Assembly: GCA_938040365.1 (NCBI GenBank)
Contig: CALHXU010000012.1
Coordinates: forward strand, 1-37,429
DNA: 37,429 bases
From: an uncultured Acidimicrobiales bacterium
GTDB taxonomy: Bacteria; Actinomycetota; Acidimicrobiia; Acidimicrobiales; SHLQ01
Reading direction: 5' to 3'
The notes under the pieces were generated by a model. The model ran no database searches, was not told the origin of the DNA, and was given only the letters and a program-made list of their open reading frames with translations. Below are positions 7,707-15,691 of this stretch, one piece after another. The first letter of the stretch is position 1. Each line of letters begins with the position of its first letter. The position numbers and the translations under genes are program-made.

Positions 7707-7796
7707 CCCCCGCTCTTGTCGCCTCCGGCGACGGGCCGCCCGGGCCCTAGCTCCCCCGCTCTTGTCGCCTCCGGCGACGGGCCGCTCGGGCCCTAG
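7703..7796. repeat. Two tandem copies of CTAG-ended palindromic repeat
   Basis: A unit of about 46 bp (cccccgctcttg, gtcgcc-tcc-ggcgac, gggcc...ggccc, ctag) occurs at 7707-7750 and 7753-7796. It fills the whole gap between the convergent moeA and plsY genes. The flanking ctag at 7703-7706 is the moeA stop, and the end of copy 2 supplies the plsY stop (cta 7793-7795). It resembles REP-type elements and probably serves as a bidirectional terminator. Confidence 0.8.
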
Positions 7797-8383
7797 CCGT
7801 TTACCCGCAGCTCTTCGCCGTGCAAAAGGCGCGAGATGTTCGAGCGATGGCGGTAGATAATTACCGCCGAGACCACCGCTGCTGCGCCAACTTCGATCAG
7901 GTTCTGGTGTCGTATGACAACGCCAAGGAAAAGCCCCGAGGTGATTGCAAGCGAGCCGACCGATGCACGCTTGGTGAACTTCACGAGGACGACAAAGCAA
8001 GCGATTAAAGCGACGGACAGGAACGGAAAGAGTGCGAGCGCCCCGCCACCGCCGGTCGCAACGCCTTTGCCACCGTTACGCCAGCGAGCGAACGGCAAGA
8101 CGTGACCAACCGTTGCGCCAGCCCAGACCGCCGCTGCCCATGGGCGTCCGAGCACCGTCAACGCGGCCAACACCGGGATAAAGCCCTTGAGCGCATCGAC
8201 GACGACGGCGAGCACCCCGAACTTCGCTCCCGATGTTCGATACACATTCGATGCTCCAGGGTTCCCAGAACCCTCCTTCGAATGATCGTGTCCAGACAAC
8301 ATGCCAATGATGCTCGCGGTTGGGAACGAGCCCGCGAAGTACGCGGCGATCAGCAAGAGTGCTCCGAGGACGCTGTTGGACAC
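7793..8383 (-). CDS. plsY: Glycerol-3-phosphate acyltransferase PlsY
   Basis: 196 residues. PlsY is the membrane acyltransferase that uses acyl-phosphate to acylate glycerol-3-phosphate, the first step of phospholipid synthesis. The three family motifs are visible: AGSFPTASIIG near the N-terminus, SGNPGASNVYRTSG (39-52), and HVLPFARWRNGGKGVATGGG. Five hydrophobic segments are present. The frame opens at 8467; I chose the GTG at 8383 because it gives the normal family start and lies exactly 6 bases after a TACTAT box. It is divergent from the FmdB gene. Its stop codon is the end of a palindromic repeat. Confidence 0.94.
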   Translation of the reverse strand: MSNSVLGALLLIAAYFAGSFPTASIIGMLSGHDHSKEGSGNPGASNVYRTSGAKFGVLAVVVDALKGFIPVLAALTVLGRPWAAAVWAGATVGHVLPFARWRNGGKGVATGGGGALALFPFLSVALIACFVVLVKFTKRASVGSLAITSGLFLGVVIRHQNLIEVGAAAVVSAVIIYRHRSNISRLLHGEELRVNG

Positions 8384-8389
8384 AGACCC

Positions 8390-8395
8390 ATAGTA
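8390..8395 (-). promoter_or_regulatory. -10 box, leaderless GTG start of plsY
   Basis: TACTAT on the minus strand, 6 bases before the GTG at 8383. It decides the start over the longer frame from 8467. Confidence 0.5.
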
Positions 8396-8506
8396 GAACG
8401 CGATCGGAGTCCGACATTGTTCAGGACATAATCGGGTTGAGGTTGTGAGAATCGGCCATTGCCTCAATACTCAGAACGACCGAATTTTTTGAGGACGCAA
8501 AGGGCA

Positions 8507-8821
8507 ATGCCGACTTACCAATACAGATGCAAAAAGTGCGGAGAAGAGTTCGAGAAGGTGCAGTCCTTCTCCGATGACTCCATCCCCAAATGCACCGGCT
8601 GTGGTACCCGTTCGAAGAAGAACGTCACGAAGGTCTTTGGCCAGGTCGGAATCAGCTTTAAGGGCAGTGGCTTCTACAAGAACGACCATTCCAGCAAGGG
8701 TTCGAAGTCATCATCATCGGATTCGTCGTCGAAGTCATCGTCGTCGGATTCGTCGTCGAAGTCATCATCAGATTCGAAATCGTCGTCGGATTCAAAGTCA
8801 TCGTCAAAGTCTTCGGACTAG
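8507..8821 (+). CDS. FmdB-type zinc ribbon protein with Ser/Lys tail
   Basis: 104 residues. The N-terminus (MPTYQYRCKKCGEEF) is the FmdB/regulatory zinc-ribbon domain, with zinc ligands Cys8, Cys11, Cys29 and Cys32. These proteins are common in Actinobacteria, often near moeA-like genes and mechanosensitive channels, and their role is not settled; the name comes from an old link to formamidase regulation. From about residue 64 the chain is almost only Ser, Lys and Asp (runs of SSDSSSKSS), encoded by a tandem DNA repeat, so its length may vary between strains. The ATG at 8507 has gagga at 8491-8495 and aaaggg nearer. The upstream in-frame ATG at 8459 is unlikely. Confidence 0.85.
   Translation: MPTYQYRCKKCGEEFEKVQSFSDDSIPKCTGCGTRSKKNVTKVFGQVGISFKGSGFYKNDHSSKGSKSSSSDSSSKSSSSDSSSKSSSDSKSSSDSKSSSKSSD
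8702..8819 (+). repeat. 27-bp tandem repeat in FmdB-type gene tail
   Basis: Units starting tcgaagtcatc at 8702 and 8729 are 27 bp (9 codons) long and nearly identical. Decayed copies follow to the stop. They encode the Ser/Lys/Asp tail in frame. Confidence 0.75.
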
Positions 8822-8845
8822 CGCCGTTCGCGAGTTTGCGCCGAA

Positions 8846-9349
8846 CTACCGTCGAACCACGAGTACGCCGCCGTCGCGCAATGCCTCGGCGACCACCCCA
8901 ACCTCCTCAGCCAGAATCGCCACCGAGAACGCCGCGTCCTCGACCGAGACCACGAGCCCTGCGTCGCTGAGTACATCGATCTCCCCACTCGTCCCTGCGA
9001 AACCGCCGATGGAGAGATAGAGATCGATTTTGTCTCCGGGAGCGAGCGGAGGGACTGTCTCGTCGACGGGAAGGCTAAGCACCCGATGGTCCTCGGGAAT
9101 GGTTACCAACTCGACCAACTCGCCAGCACGTGGCTCGTCGGTCGAACTCGATAGCGCTATCGACGAGACGACCGGCAGAAGAATCGCGATACCGACGAGA
9201 CGCAATAACGTTCTGCGATGTGCCCACCGGCCGCGGATCTGTGCTGCCCGAAGCCGCAGCGGCAACGGCAGCCACCGCCAACGCTGTCGCAGTCGCCGCA
9301 CACGTCGTGAGCGCGCGAAACTCATCCGATCTTTCTTTGCGCCAACCAT
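8846..9349 (-). CDS. CpaB/SAF-like membrane-anchored protein
   Basis: About 167 residues. A strongly basic N-terminus (RSRRVRRLRQRWRW) leads to one membrane helix (about 49-67). A C-terminal domain follows in which HRVLSLPVDETVPPLAPGDKIDLYLS matches the CpaB/RcpC (Flp pilus assembly) pattern 'allowed-value ... PGD-x-VD-x-L'. No other pilus genes are near, so a pilus role is not supported; similar isolated SAF-type proteins occur in Actinobacteria. The start is uncertain: the open frame runs to 9574, ATGs at 9349 and 9325 are both possible, and neither has a strong ribosome site. It converges with the FmdB-type gene. Confidence 0.65.
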   Translation of the reverse strand: MVGAKKDRMSFARSRRVRRLRQRWRWLPLPLRLRAAQIRGRWAHRRTLLRLVGIAILLPVVSSIALSSSTDEPRAGELVELVTIPEDHRVLSLPVDETVPPLAPGDKIDLYLSIGGFAGTSGEIDVLSDAGLVVSVEDAAFSVAILAEEVGVVAEALRDGGVLVVRR

Positions 9350-9445
9350 GGCGTCATCTGACCTTCCCTCGAGCGAAGAACTCGCGAATCTGCGGGGGAA
9401 GCGCACCACCACGGTAGCTGGATGCGCGGCGCGCACCGTTACCGG

Positions 9446-9499
9446 AAATGTGGGTGACTGTGTAAATGTGGGTGACTGTGTGGATGTGGGTGACTGGGT
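9446..9499. repeat. 18-bp tandem repeat, three copies
   Basis: Units at 9446-9463, 9464-9481 and 9482-9499 share the core atgtgggtgactg. They lie just after the uppP stop, in the gap before the CpaB-like gene. The repeat would read as TQSPTF if the upstream extension of the CpaB-like frame were translated, which I doubt. Confidence 0.8.
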
Positions 9500-9506
9500 C
9501 TTCGGG

Positions 9507-10517
9507 CTAGCCGATCGCTCCGGCGGCGAGCAGCCCGAACGCGAGAATGCCGATCGCGATGCGATACCAGCCAAAGAGCTCGAAGCCCCGCTCGTTGAGC
9601 CAGGCCACCATCCACTTCACCGCGGCCATCGCCGACACGAACGCTACGACGAGGCCAATGAGCGGAGTCGTAACGCCGAAGGTATCGATCAGTTCGGCAC
9701 CGCCCTGCAAGCCCGCCCATGCAGTCGCAGCGGTCAGCGTCACGAGGCCGAGCAGAAAGCTGAACTCGACCGCAGCGCGTAGCGAGAGCCCAACGAGGAC
9801 AGCACCGATGATGGTGATCATCGAACGGCTCACCCCAGGCCAAACCGCAATCGCCTGAATGAGTCCGATCACGATCGAGCTCTTCCACGTGAGCGACCCG
9901 AGCTCGGCGCCGGCCTGGTCGAACCAACCCATCCGGGAGAGCACCAGAATGACGATGCCTCCGACAATCCATGCCCCCGCTACCGGCGCAACACCGAACA
10001 GGTTGTTCGTAACAAAGTCCTCAGTACTGAGGCCGACTACCGCGGTGAAGGTGAACGCAATGATGACCGCGATCGAAATCTGGCGCCCCTCGTCACTCTT
10101 GCCGAGCACGCCGTCGATCATCTGGCGGATGCGTTCTTGGTACAAGAACAACACGGCGATAATGGCGCCGACCTGGATGCAGATCGCATATGTCTCGATC
10201 GCTGCCTGACTTTCCTCGGTGGCGTTCAACCCCAAGAGTTCGTTCGTTACCAGCAGGTGGCCGGTCGATGAAACCGGCAGGTACTCGGTAAGGCCCTCGA
10301 CGAGTCCGAGGATGATCGCTTGGAGGACCGTGAGCTCGATCTCAGCGCTCTCTTGGGCAAAGCTCGAGGCAAAGGCTGGAGTTGTCGCGGCGAACCACGT
10401 GAAGAGACTCAACCCGGCGAATACCATGAGGCGACGAGGCGAGAAGAGCGTGGTGCTACCCATGAGGCGCGTGAAGGTTGAAGATGGGCCCATAGTTATT
10501 GATCGGCGGTCTTTCAT
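9507..10517 (-). CDS. uppP: Undecaprenyl-diphosphatase UppP (BacA)
   Basis: 336 residues. UppP removes a phosphate from undecaprenyl diphosphate, recycling the lipid carrier for peptidoglycan synthesis; it is an integral membrane enzyme. The two catalytic motifs are present: EGLTEYLPVSSTGH (74-87) and WPGVSRSMITIIG. The protein has about 60 extra N-terminal residues compared with typical members. These contain a hydrophobic stretch ending ATTPAFA-S (about 31-51) that looks like a signal peptide or extra helix. The ATG at 10517 lies 6 bases after the pmbA stop, so the two are probably co-transcribed. ATGs at 10493 and 10463 are alternatives. No strong ribosome site is visible for any. Confidence 0.93.
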   Translation of the reverse strand: MKDRRSITMGPSSTFTRLMGSTTLFSPRRLMVFAGLSLFTWFAATTPAFASSFAQESAEIELTVLQAIILGLVEGLTEYLPVSSTGHLLVTNELLGLNATEESQAAIETYAICIQVGAIIAVLFLYQERIRQMIDGVLGKSDEGRQISIAVIIAFTFTAVVGLSTEDFVTNNLFGVAPVAGAWIVGGIVILVLSRMGWFDQAGAELGSLTWKSSIVIGLIQAIAVWPGVSRSMITIIGAVLVGLSLRAAVEFSFLLGLVTLTAATAWAGLQGGAELIDTFGVTTPLIGLVVAFVSAMAAVKWMVAWLNERGFELFGWYRIAIGILAFGLLAAGAIG

Positions 10518-10523
10518 TGGGGG

Positions 10524-11864
10524 TTAGGCGCCACTCATCGCAACGTCGGCAATGGCGAGCGAAACCGGACCAGATCCGCCGGGCTGCCATTCGGTGTCGG
10601 CCCCAACCGCCACGATGTCGTTCAGCATTTTTTGCAGCGTGGAAGCGATTGTCGCCTCACGAATTGGTTCGGCGATGCTCCCGTTTCGAATCATCCGCCC
10701 CGAAACGCCGACCGAAAAGTCGCCGCTGACCGCATTGACCCCCGAGTGCAGACCGCTCATCGACGACACAAGAAGGCCGTCATCGACGCTTTTGATAATC
10801 GATTCGAGGTCGCCCTCGCCCGGCTCGACGATCACCGCGTGAGCACCGACCCCAGGGGTCGAGGAGTAGCCGCGAATGGCATTGGCGGTCGTCCCTTCGC
10901 CGCTGCGTCGACCGGTGTAGGTGTTGTGCATAAAGCTCTGCAACACGCCGTCTTTCACGAGCGGCAATGGCTTTGCGGTTTGACCCTCCGAGTCGACCGA
11001 GGTCGCGCCAAAGGAACGGCCATCGGTCGGGTCATCGAGGATCGTCAGCGAGGGTGCAGTGATCTGTTCACCCTTGCGATCGGCAAAGGGCGTTCGGCCT
11101 TTCAGAACGCGGCCGCCGTTCAACATGCCGACAAGAATTCCAATGATCGTGCTCGCCATGCGTGGCTCGAGAACGATCGTGAGCTTCTCGGACTTGGGTT
11201 GGGTTGCCCCGAGCAAGTCGAGCACCCGAGAAACCGCGTCGTCTGCCGCTTTGTCGATAGAGAGCGGCCCCGGCCCGAAATTGACGTCGTAGCCTCCGGC
11301 GATTTGTGTGTCGTCTCCATCTTTGGCCATTGCCGACACCGAGATCGAAGCGCCGGTCCCGCGATCGGTAGCCCGCACACCGGTGCTCGTCGCCAACGCC
11401 ATTTCACCGGAGCTATCGCCATAGATCGCGGTGCGGATCCCGGTCACGCGAGGGTCTGCTCCCAGCACGCGTTGCTCGAGGTCGATGGCCATCTGCACCT
11501 TGTCTGCGGTCGGTGTGGTCAGCACCGACTCATCCCAGTTGTCGTGCACGAGTGGCGTGCCGCCATCTGGCGTGCTGAGGCCGACCCATTCGTCTGGTTC
11601 GCTGAACGCGCGGTTGTTCCGCGCCTCGGCGAGCGTTTCGGCAACGACGTCCTCGTCGAGCGTTCCCGCGTGGGCAAAACCGACCTGACCATCGGCGATA
11701 ACCCGAATGCCAATGCCAGCCGAGGTGGCCGAAGTGAAGGACTCCACCTCGCCCCCATAGGCTTTGACGCTGACCGAAGACCCTCGAGAGACAAAGGCTT
11801 CGATCTCTTCGTTTCCTTCGACATTGCCAACGACGCGTTCGGCAATCGCCAATAGTTCTTCCAT
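10524..11864 (-). CDS. pmbA: TldD/PmbA-family protein (TldE-like)
   Basis: 446 residues, the length of E. coli PmbA/TldE. The family forms TldD/TldE heterodimeric proteases that cut peptides, including microcin precursors and antitoxins. The zinc HExxH motif of TldD is absent, as expected for the TldE partner. The C-terminal region with MHNTYTGRRSGEGTTANA and SGDFSVGVSGRMIRNG matches the family. No tldD gene lies in the window, so its partner must be elsewhere. The frame opens at 11948; I chose the ATG at 11864, which fits the family start (EELLAIAERVV) and is 7 bases after TAAGCT. It is divergent from the glutamate synthase-like gene and followed by uppP. Confidence 0.92.
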   Translation of the reverse strand: MEELLAIAERVVGNVEGNEEIEAFVSRGSSVSVKAYGGEVESFTSATSAGIGIRVIADGQVGFAHAGTLDEDVVAETLAEARNNRAFSEPDEWVGLSTPDGGTPLVHDNWDESVLTTPTADKVQMAIDLEQRVLGADPRVTGIRTAIYGDSSGEMALATSTGVRATDRGTGASISVSAMAKDGDDTQIAGGYDVNFGPGPLSIDKAADDAVSRVLDLLGATQPKSEKLTIVLEPRMASTIIGILVGMLNGGRVLKGRTPFADRKGEQITAPSLTILDDPTDGRSFGATSVDSEGQTAKPLPLVKDGVLQSFMHNTYTGRRSGEGTTANAIRGYSSTPGVGAHAVIVEPGEGDLESIIKSVDDGLLVSSMSGLHSGVNAVSGDFSVGVSGRMIRNGSIAEPIREATIASTLQKMLNDIVAVGADTEWQPGGSGPVSLAIADVAMSGA

Positions 11865-11871
11865 ACGTGAG

Positions 11872-11877
11872 AGCTTA
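11872..11877 (-). promoter_or_regulatory. -10 box, leaderless start of pmbA
   Basis: TAAGCT on the minus strand, 7 bases before the ATG at 11864. It supports that start over the longer frame from 11948. Confidence 0.5.
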
Positions 11878-11935
11878 CGCGCTTTGTCGACCAGACCGAG
11901 CGGCACGCGACTAAACACGGTCCGGCACAACGACC

Positions 11936-11941
11936 TACGCT
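11936..11941 (+). promoter_or_regulatory. -10 box, leaderless start of glutamate synthase-like gene
   Basis: TACGCT, 6 bases before the ATG at 11948. Confidence 0.5.
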
Positions 11942-11947
11942 GCACCA

Positions 11948-13417
11948 ATGCCTTGGTGGTTGATCCTGATCCTCGTGGTGATTGCGTTCCTCGTCATCGT
12001 CGCCATTCACGACGTGACGCAGCGAAAGCACGCGATCTTGCGAAACTTTCCCGTCATTGGCCACCTTCGCTATCTGATCGAGAAGATCGGACCCGAACTA
12101 CGCCAGTACGTCGTGGCCGACAACGACGAGGAACTTCCCTTCAGCCGAGATCAACGGCGCTTTGTGTACGCATCAGCAAAGCAGCAGAACGCCTACTTTG
12201 GGTTCGGCACCGACAATCAGCTCGACACTCCCGGCTATGTCTTGTTTCGCCACGCCGCGTTCCCACACCCGTCACCACCAAAAGAACTCGACAGCGCGCT
12301 GCCGATGCGCAAAGTCCTCGGCGAGTGGGGAAACCGCGAGCATGCATTCACTCCGGCGTCGGCGGTCTACATATCGGCGATGAGCTTCGGCTCGTTATCC
12401 GGTCCAGCCATCGAGGCACTCAACCGCGGCGCGGCCTTGTCCGACACACTGCACAACACCGGCGAGGGCGGCGTTAGCGCCCACCACAAACACGGCGGTG
12501 ACCTGATCTTGCAGCTCGGCACCGGGTACTTCGGCGCCCGCAATGTCGACGGAACGTTCTCGATCGACAAAATGATGGACTCGATCGACGATGCCCCGGT
12601 GAAGGCCGTTGAGATCAAACTGAGCCAAGGCGCAAAACCCGGACTCGGCGGTGTGCTCCCCGGACGCAAGGTGACTCCGGCAATCGCCGAGGCGCGCGGT
12701 GTCGAAGTCGGAGTTACCGTCACCAGCCCGAGCGGCCACAAGTCCTTCTCTAACGTTCCCGAGATGGTCTTGTTCATCGACAACATCGGAAAGACCACCG
12801 GACTGCCCGTCGGGATCAAATCGGCCGTTGGCGAGAAGGCCTTTTGGCACGAACTGGCCGATGCGATGGCCGCGACGGGAAAGGGCCCTGATTTCATCAC
12901 CGTCGATGGTGGCGAAGGCGGCACCGGTGCCGCTCCGTTGCCGTTCTCAGACCACGTCGCGCTCCCCTTTCAACACGGTTTTGCCGAAGTCTTCGGTGCA
13001 TTTGCCGAACGCGGCCTTCACGAGAGGGTCGTGCTGCTCGGCGCCGGCAAGCTCGGGCTTCCGACCGAAGCAATGGTCGCGATGGCCATGGGCGCAGACG
13101 GAATCGGTGTCGCCCGTGAAGCAATGCTCGCCATTGGCTGCGTGCAAGCACAGAAGTGCCACGACGACCACTGCCCCACCGGAGTAGCAACACAGAATCG
13201 TTGGCTCACCCGAGGCCTTGACCCCACCGACAAGTCGGTGCGATTCGCCAACTATGTTGCGTCGCTGCGACACGAAATGATTCGCTTGTCGAACGCAATG
13301 GGTGCCGAGCACCCGTCGTTGGTGAACCCCGATCTTGTCGAGATCCGCCAATCGACGAGTGAGCTGGTGCCCGTGCGAGAACTCTATGGCTATGACCGAA
13401 GCTGGCAGACCAGCTAG
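11948..13417 (+). CDS. Membrane-anchored FMN glutamate synthase-family protein
   Basis: 489 residues. One N-terminal membrane helix (about 3-20) is followed by a complete FMN-binding glutamate synthase central domain. Features are AMSFGSLSGPAIEALNRGA, EIKLSQGAKPGLGGVLPG, TVDGGEGGTGAAPL, and a 3Fe-4S cluster motif with Cys398, Cys404 and Cys409 (spacing C-x5-C-x4-C). The glutamine amidotransferase domain of true GltB is missing, so ammonia, if used, must come from elsewhere. This stand-alone anchored class, like Bacillus YerD, has no firmly known reaction. It has its own leaderless promoter. Its TAG stop is 5 bases from the convergent stop of the next gene. Confidence 0.88.
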   Translation: MPWWLILILVVIAFLVIVAIHDVTQRKHAILRNFPVIGHLRYLIEKIGPELRQYVVADNDEELPFSRDQRRFVYASAKQQNAYFGFGTDNQLDTPGYVLFRHAAFPHPSPPKELDSALPMRKVLGEWGNREHAFTPASAVYISAMSFGSLSGPAIEALNRGAALSDTLHNTGEGGVSAHHKHGGDLILQLGTGYFGARNVDGTFSIDKMMDSIDDAPVKAVEIKLSQGAKPGLGGVLPGRKVTPAIAEARGVEVGVTVTSPSGHKSFSNVPEMVLFIDNIGKTTGLPVGIKSAVGEKAFWHELADAMAATGKGPDFITVDGGEGGTGAAPLPFSDHVALPFQHGFAEVFGAFAERGLHERVVLLGAGKLGLPTEAMVAMAMGADGIGVAREAMLAIGCVQAQKCHDDHCPTGVATQNRWLTRGLDPTDKSVRFANYVASLRHEMIRLSNAMGAEHPSLVNPDLVEIRQSTSELVPVRELYGYDRSWQTS

Positions 13418-13422
13418 GCGAG

Positions 13423-15561
13423 CTAGCCGAGTTCGATGCGGATGTACTCGACCGATTCGCTGCCATTCTCGAAGTCTTGGAGAGCTGCGAGTTCTGCGTC
13501 GGTTGGCTCCCGACCTTCGATCTCGAAGGCGAAGAGTTCCTCAGATGGTTCGTTGTAGGTCCTGATCGACAAGATCGCCTCGTCGTCACCAACAGCGACC
13601 GGACTGATGTTGCTCTCGCGCCGCACCGACTGGAATGCCGGATGGTCGAGCTCGGTCCAGGTTTGTCCATCGGCAGAGAATCGAACTTCAATTCCCCGTT
13701 CAGGTTCTACCCATTCTCCCTCTTCAATTGCGGGCGGATCTTCGAATTGCCCGTATGCGGCTTCCCAGTCCTGTTCGGTGAACGTGATAAGCGTCTCGCC
13801 CGTTTCGGGGTCGATGAAGACGAGGTTGCCGTTGATTGGGTTGGCTTGAACAACTTCGTTACCACCGTCGAAGAGGTCCTCTTCGCTCACGACGGTAATC
13901 GTGCCGTCTGGAGCGGTGAGGGTGAATTCTCCCGGGCCGAACGGAATCTCAAGAGTAAAGCCGTCTTTTTCGAGCACCGGCCCTTCGCCGGGACCAAACG
14001 GTTCCTCAATTCCAACGTCATAGGGTTCGAGGCCGCCTGTCGTGACGGCAACGATTCCAGCCTCGCCACCGATGTATTGGGTGGAGGTGTTGAACAGCTC
14101 GGTGTCGAGCCCGGATTCGACCCAGGACACCGCACCGTTCGTCGAGACGAACGCAGTTCCTTCACCATTGCCGCCGTAGGTGGTGAACATGAGCGTGTTG
14201 CCAAACGCCTGGAGTCGACCTCCGTTGTTCGAAGGAATTGAGCCAGCGGCGGTCCACGTGGCACCGGTCGACGAGGTCAAGATCCTTCCAGCTTCTGCGC
14301 CCGTCTCTTCGTTCGGCGAGGAAAGCATCACGAACATTGCGGAGTCTGTTTGAGCGGTCCCGTTGAGGTAGCCATCCGAGGGCAATTCTCCAACGACCGA
14401 GAACGGACCATTCACCGGTCCGCTCAGGACCTCGGTTTCCATACCCGAGTCGTCACCCAATTGCCCAGCGAGAATCCGGTCATAGATTGGGTCGCCCGGG
14501 TTGATCGTTGCGACCACCTCGCGACTCTCGTTTCCTCCCCTGAGTTCCTCGCTCGCTGCGACGATTGCATCGCGCTCCTCTTGGGTCGTTGCGTTGTCGA
14601 ACGCTTCGGCGAGCGCATCGAGTTCGGCCTGGTCTGGCTCTTCGTAGTCACCGTCTTCGTAGTCGCAGATCATTACATCGATCGGACCGGGATTGTCGTA
14701 GTCGAGATCGAAGCCGCAGAACATCTCGAGTTGGTTCTGGTCGAGAATTCCAGCCTCCATGATCAGTTCGTACGGATCATCGAAGGTCTCAAAGAGGGTA
14801 CGGATAATGATTGCTTGTCCGTCGACGACACCGAATCCAACGAGGCCGGCTTGCTTGCCTGACTGACCCGCTGGAAGCTCGGCGATGTTCCACGAAACAC
14901 CGTTGCTCGATGTGGCAATCGACTGCGTTGAGCCGCTTCCCTCGATGTAGGACTCGAGAACGGCGACATAGGTTGAGTCCGTGTACTGGAGCCGACTGAG
15001 GTAGCCGTCGACAGGAATGCCAACGAGCGGTGTCTCGACCCATTCGAGTCCGTCGATCGACGTTCGCAGCACCCATCCGCCAGAATTTTGCATGATCGAT
15101 GCGAATTGCTCGCCGTCGAAAACGGCATTTGTTGTTCCGCCGCCACCAAAGCCAAAGTCACTCATCATGGCTTCGTCTTCCATTGCGAACTCTGCCTCGA
15201 ACGCTGGCTGTGTCGTCGTCGGGAAGGCATCTGCAGCGGCGTCGGTCTCGTCAGTTTCGGGAGGCCCCGTCGTCGTCGTGGTGAGGTCTTCACCTTCGGA
15301 ATCGCTTATCTCTTCTGATTCAGCGACTTCCCCGTCCTGTTCGGTTACTTCGGCTTGGGCGGTATCGGTCTCGCTTTCGCCGCCAGCGAGGGCGAAAAGC
15401 CCCGCGCCAAGGACGAGAACGAGCGCTCCGGTCCCGGCAATAATGCCCCACGGCCGCTTCGATTCACCTTCGACATCATCTAAAACGACGTCGACCATCG
15501 GTGGTGTTTCTGCGGTGCTCGCCAATGGGGTTTCGAACTCTGAGTGATCCTCGCCAGTCAT
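13423..15561 (-). CDS. Membrane-anchored acidic surface protein, propeller-like repeats
   Basis: 712 residues of unknown function. A short cytoplasmic N-terminus (1-37) and one membrane helix (about 38-61) are followed by a Glu/Asp/Thr-rich linker (about 62-120). The rest is a large outside domain with repeated pieces resembling sialidase/BNR motifs (for example SSTGATWTAAGS, SADGQTWTELDHP, SSNGVSWNIAEL), each S-x-(D/N/T)-G-x-x-W. That suggests a beta-propeller, but catalytic residues of sialidases are not evident. Acidic composition would suit a saline habitat. The ATG at 15561 has gagg 7 bases upstream. It may be a sensor, adhesin or structural wall protein. Confidence 0.8.
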   Translation of the reverse strand: MTGEDHSEFETPLASTAETPPMVDVVLDDVEGESKRPWGIIAGTGALVLVLGAGLFALAGGESETDTAQAEVTEQDGEVAESEEISDSEGEDLTTTTTGPPETDETDAAADAFPTTTQPAFEAEFAMEDEAMMSDFGFGGGGTTNAVFDGEQFASIMQNSGGWVLRTSIDGLEWVETPLVGIPVDGYLSRLQYTDSTYVAVLESYIEGSGSTQSIATSSNGVSWNIAELPAGQSGKQAGLVGFGVVDGQAIIIRTLFETFDDPYELIMEAGILDQNQLEMFCGFDLDYDNPGPIDVMICDYEDGDYEEPDQAELDALAEAFDNATTQEERDAIVAASEELRGGNESREVVATINPGDPIYDRILAGQLGDDSGMETEVLSGPVNGPFSVVGELPSDGYLNGTAQTDSAMFVMLSSPNEETGAEAGRILTSSTGATWTAAGSIPSNNGGRLQAFGNTLMFTTYGGNGEGTAFVSTNGAVSWVESGLDTELFNTSTQYIGGEAGIVAVTTGGLEPYDVGIEEPFGPGEGPVLEKDGFTLEIPFGPGEFTLTAPDGTITVVSEEDLFDGGNEVVQANPINGNLVFIDPETGETLITFTEQDWEAAYGQFEDPPAIEEGEWVEPERGIEVRFSADGQTWTELDHPAFQSVRRESNISPVAVGDDEAILSIRTYNEPSEELFAFEIEGREPTDAELAALQDFENGSESVEYIRIELG

Positions 15562-15578
15562 TTCGTGTCCTCTGTTCT

Positions 15579-15608
15579 CTAGGTTGTCGCCGCCGGCGGC
15601 GTCTCTAG
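15579..15608. repeat. CTAG-bounded palindrome
   Basis: ctag (15579-15582), then gttgtcgccgccggcggcgtct, then ctag (15605-15608). The inner cgccgccggcggcg is a perfect palindrome. It resembles the elements at 5434-5470 and 7703-7796, but here it sits in the 5' leader of the acidic surface protein gene. Confidence 0.5.
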
Positions 15609-15691
15609 GTACTACGTCCCTATCGGGTGTCTAGTTCCCAAAGTAGAACAATTTTCTTAAGTCAAGTAGGGGACCTCCCCCGAACCAGCGT

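Noticed and set aside
8846-9349. Flp/Tad pilus assembly gene cpaB
   Set aside because: Only part of the CpaB pattern is visible and no other pilus genes are near, so only a CpaB-like label is used.
10632-11855. 407-codon plus-strand open frame
   Set aside because: Antisense to pmbA; composition rich in Arg and His as expected for a shadow frame.
13423-15561. Sialidase
   Set aside because: BNR-like repeats are present, but the arginine triad and catalytic Tyr/Glu pattern are not evident.
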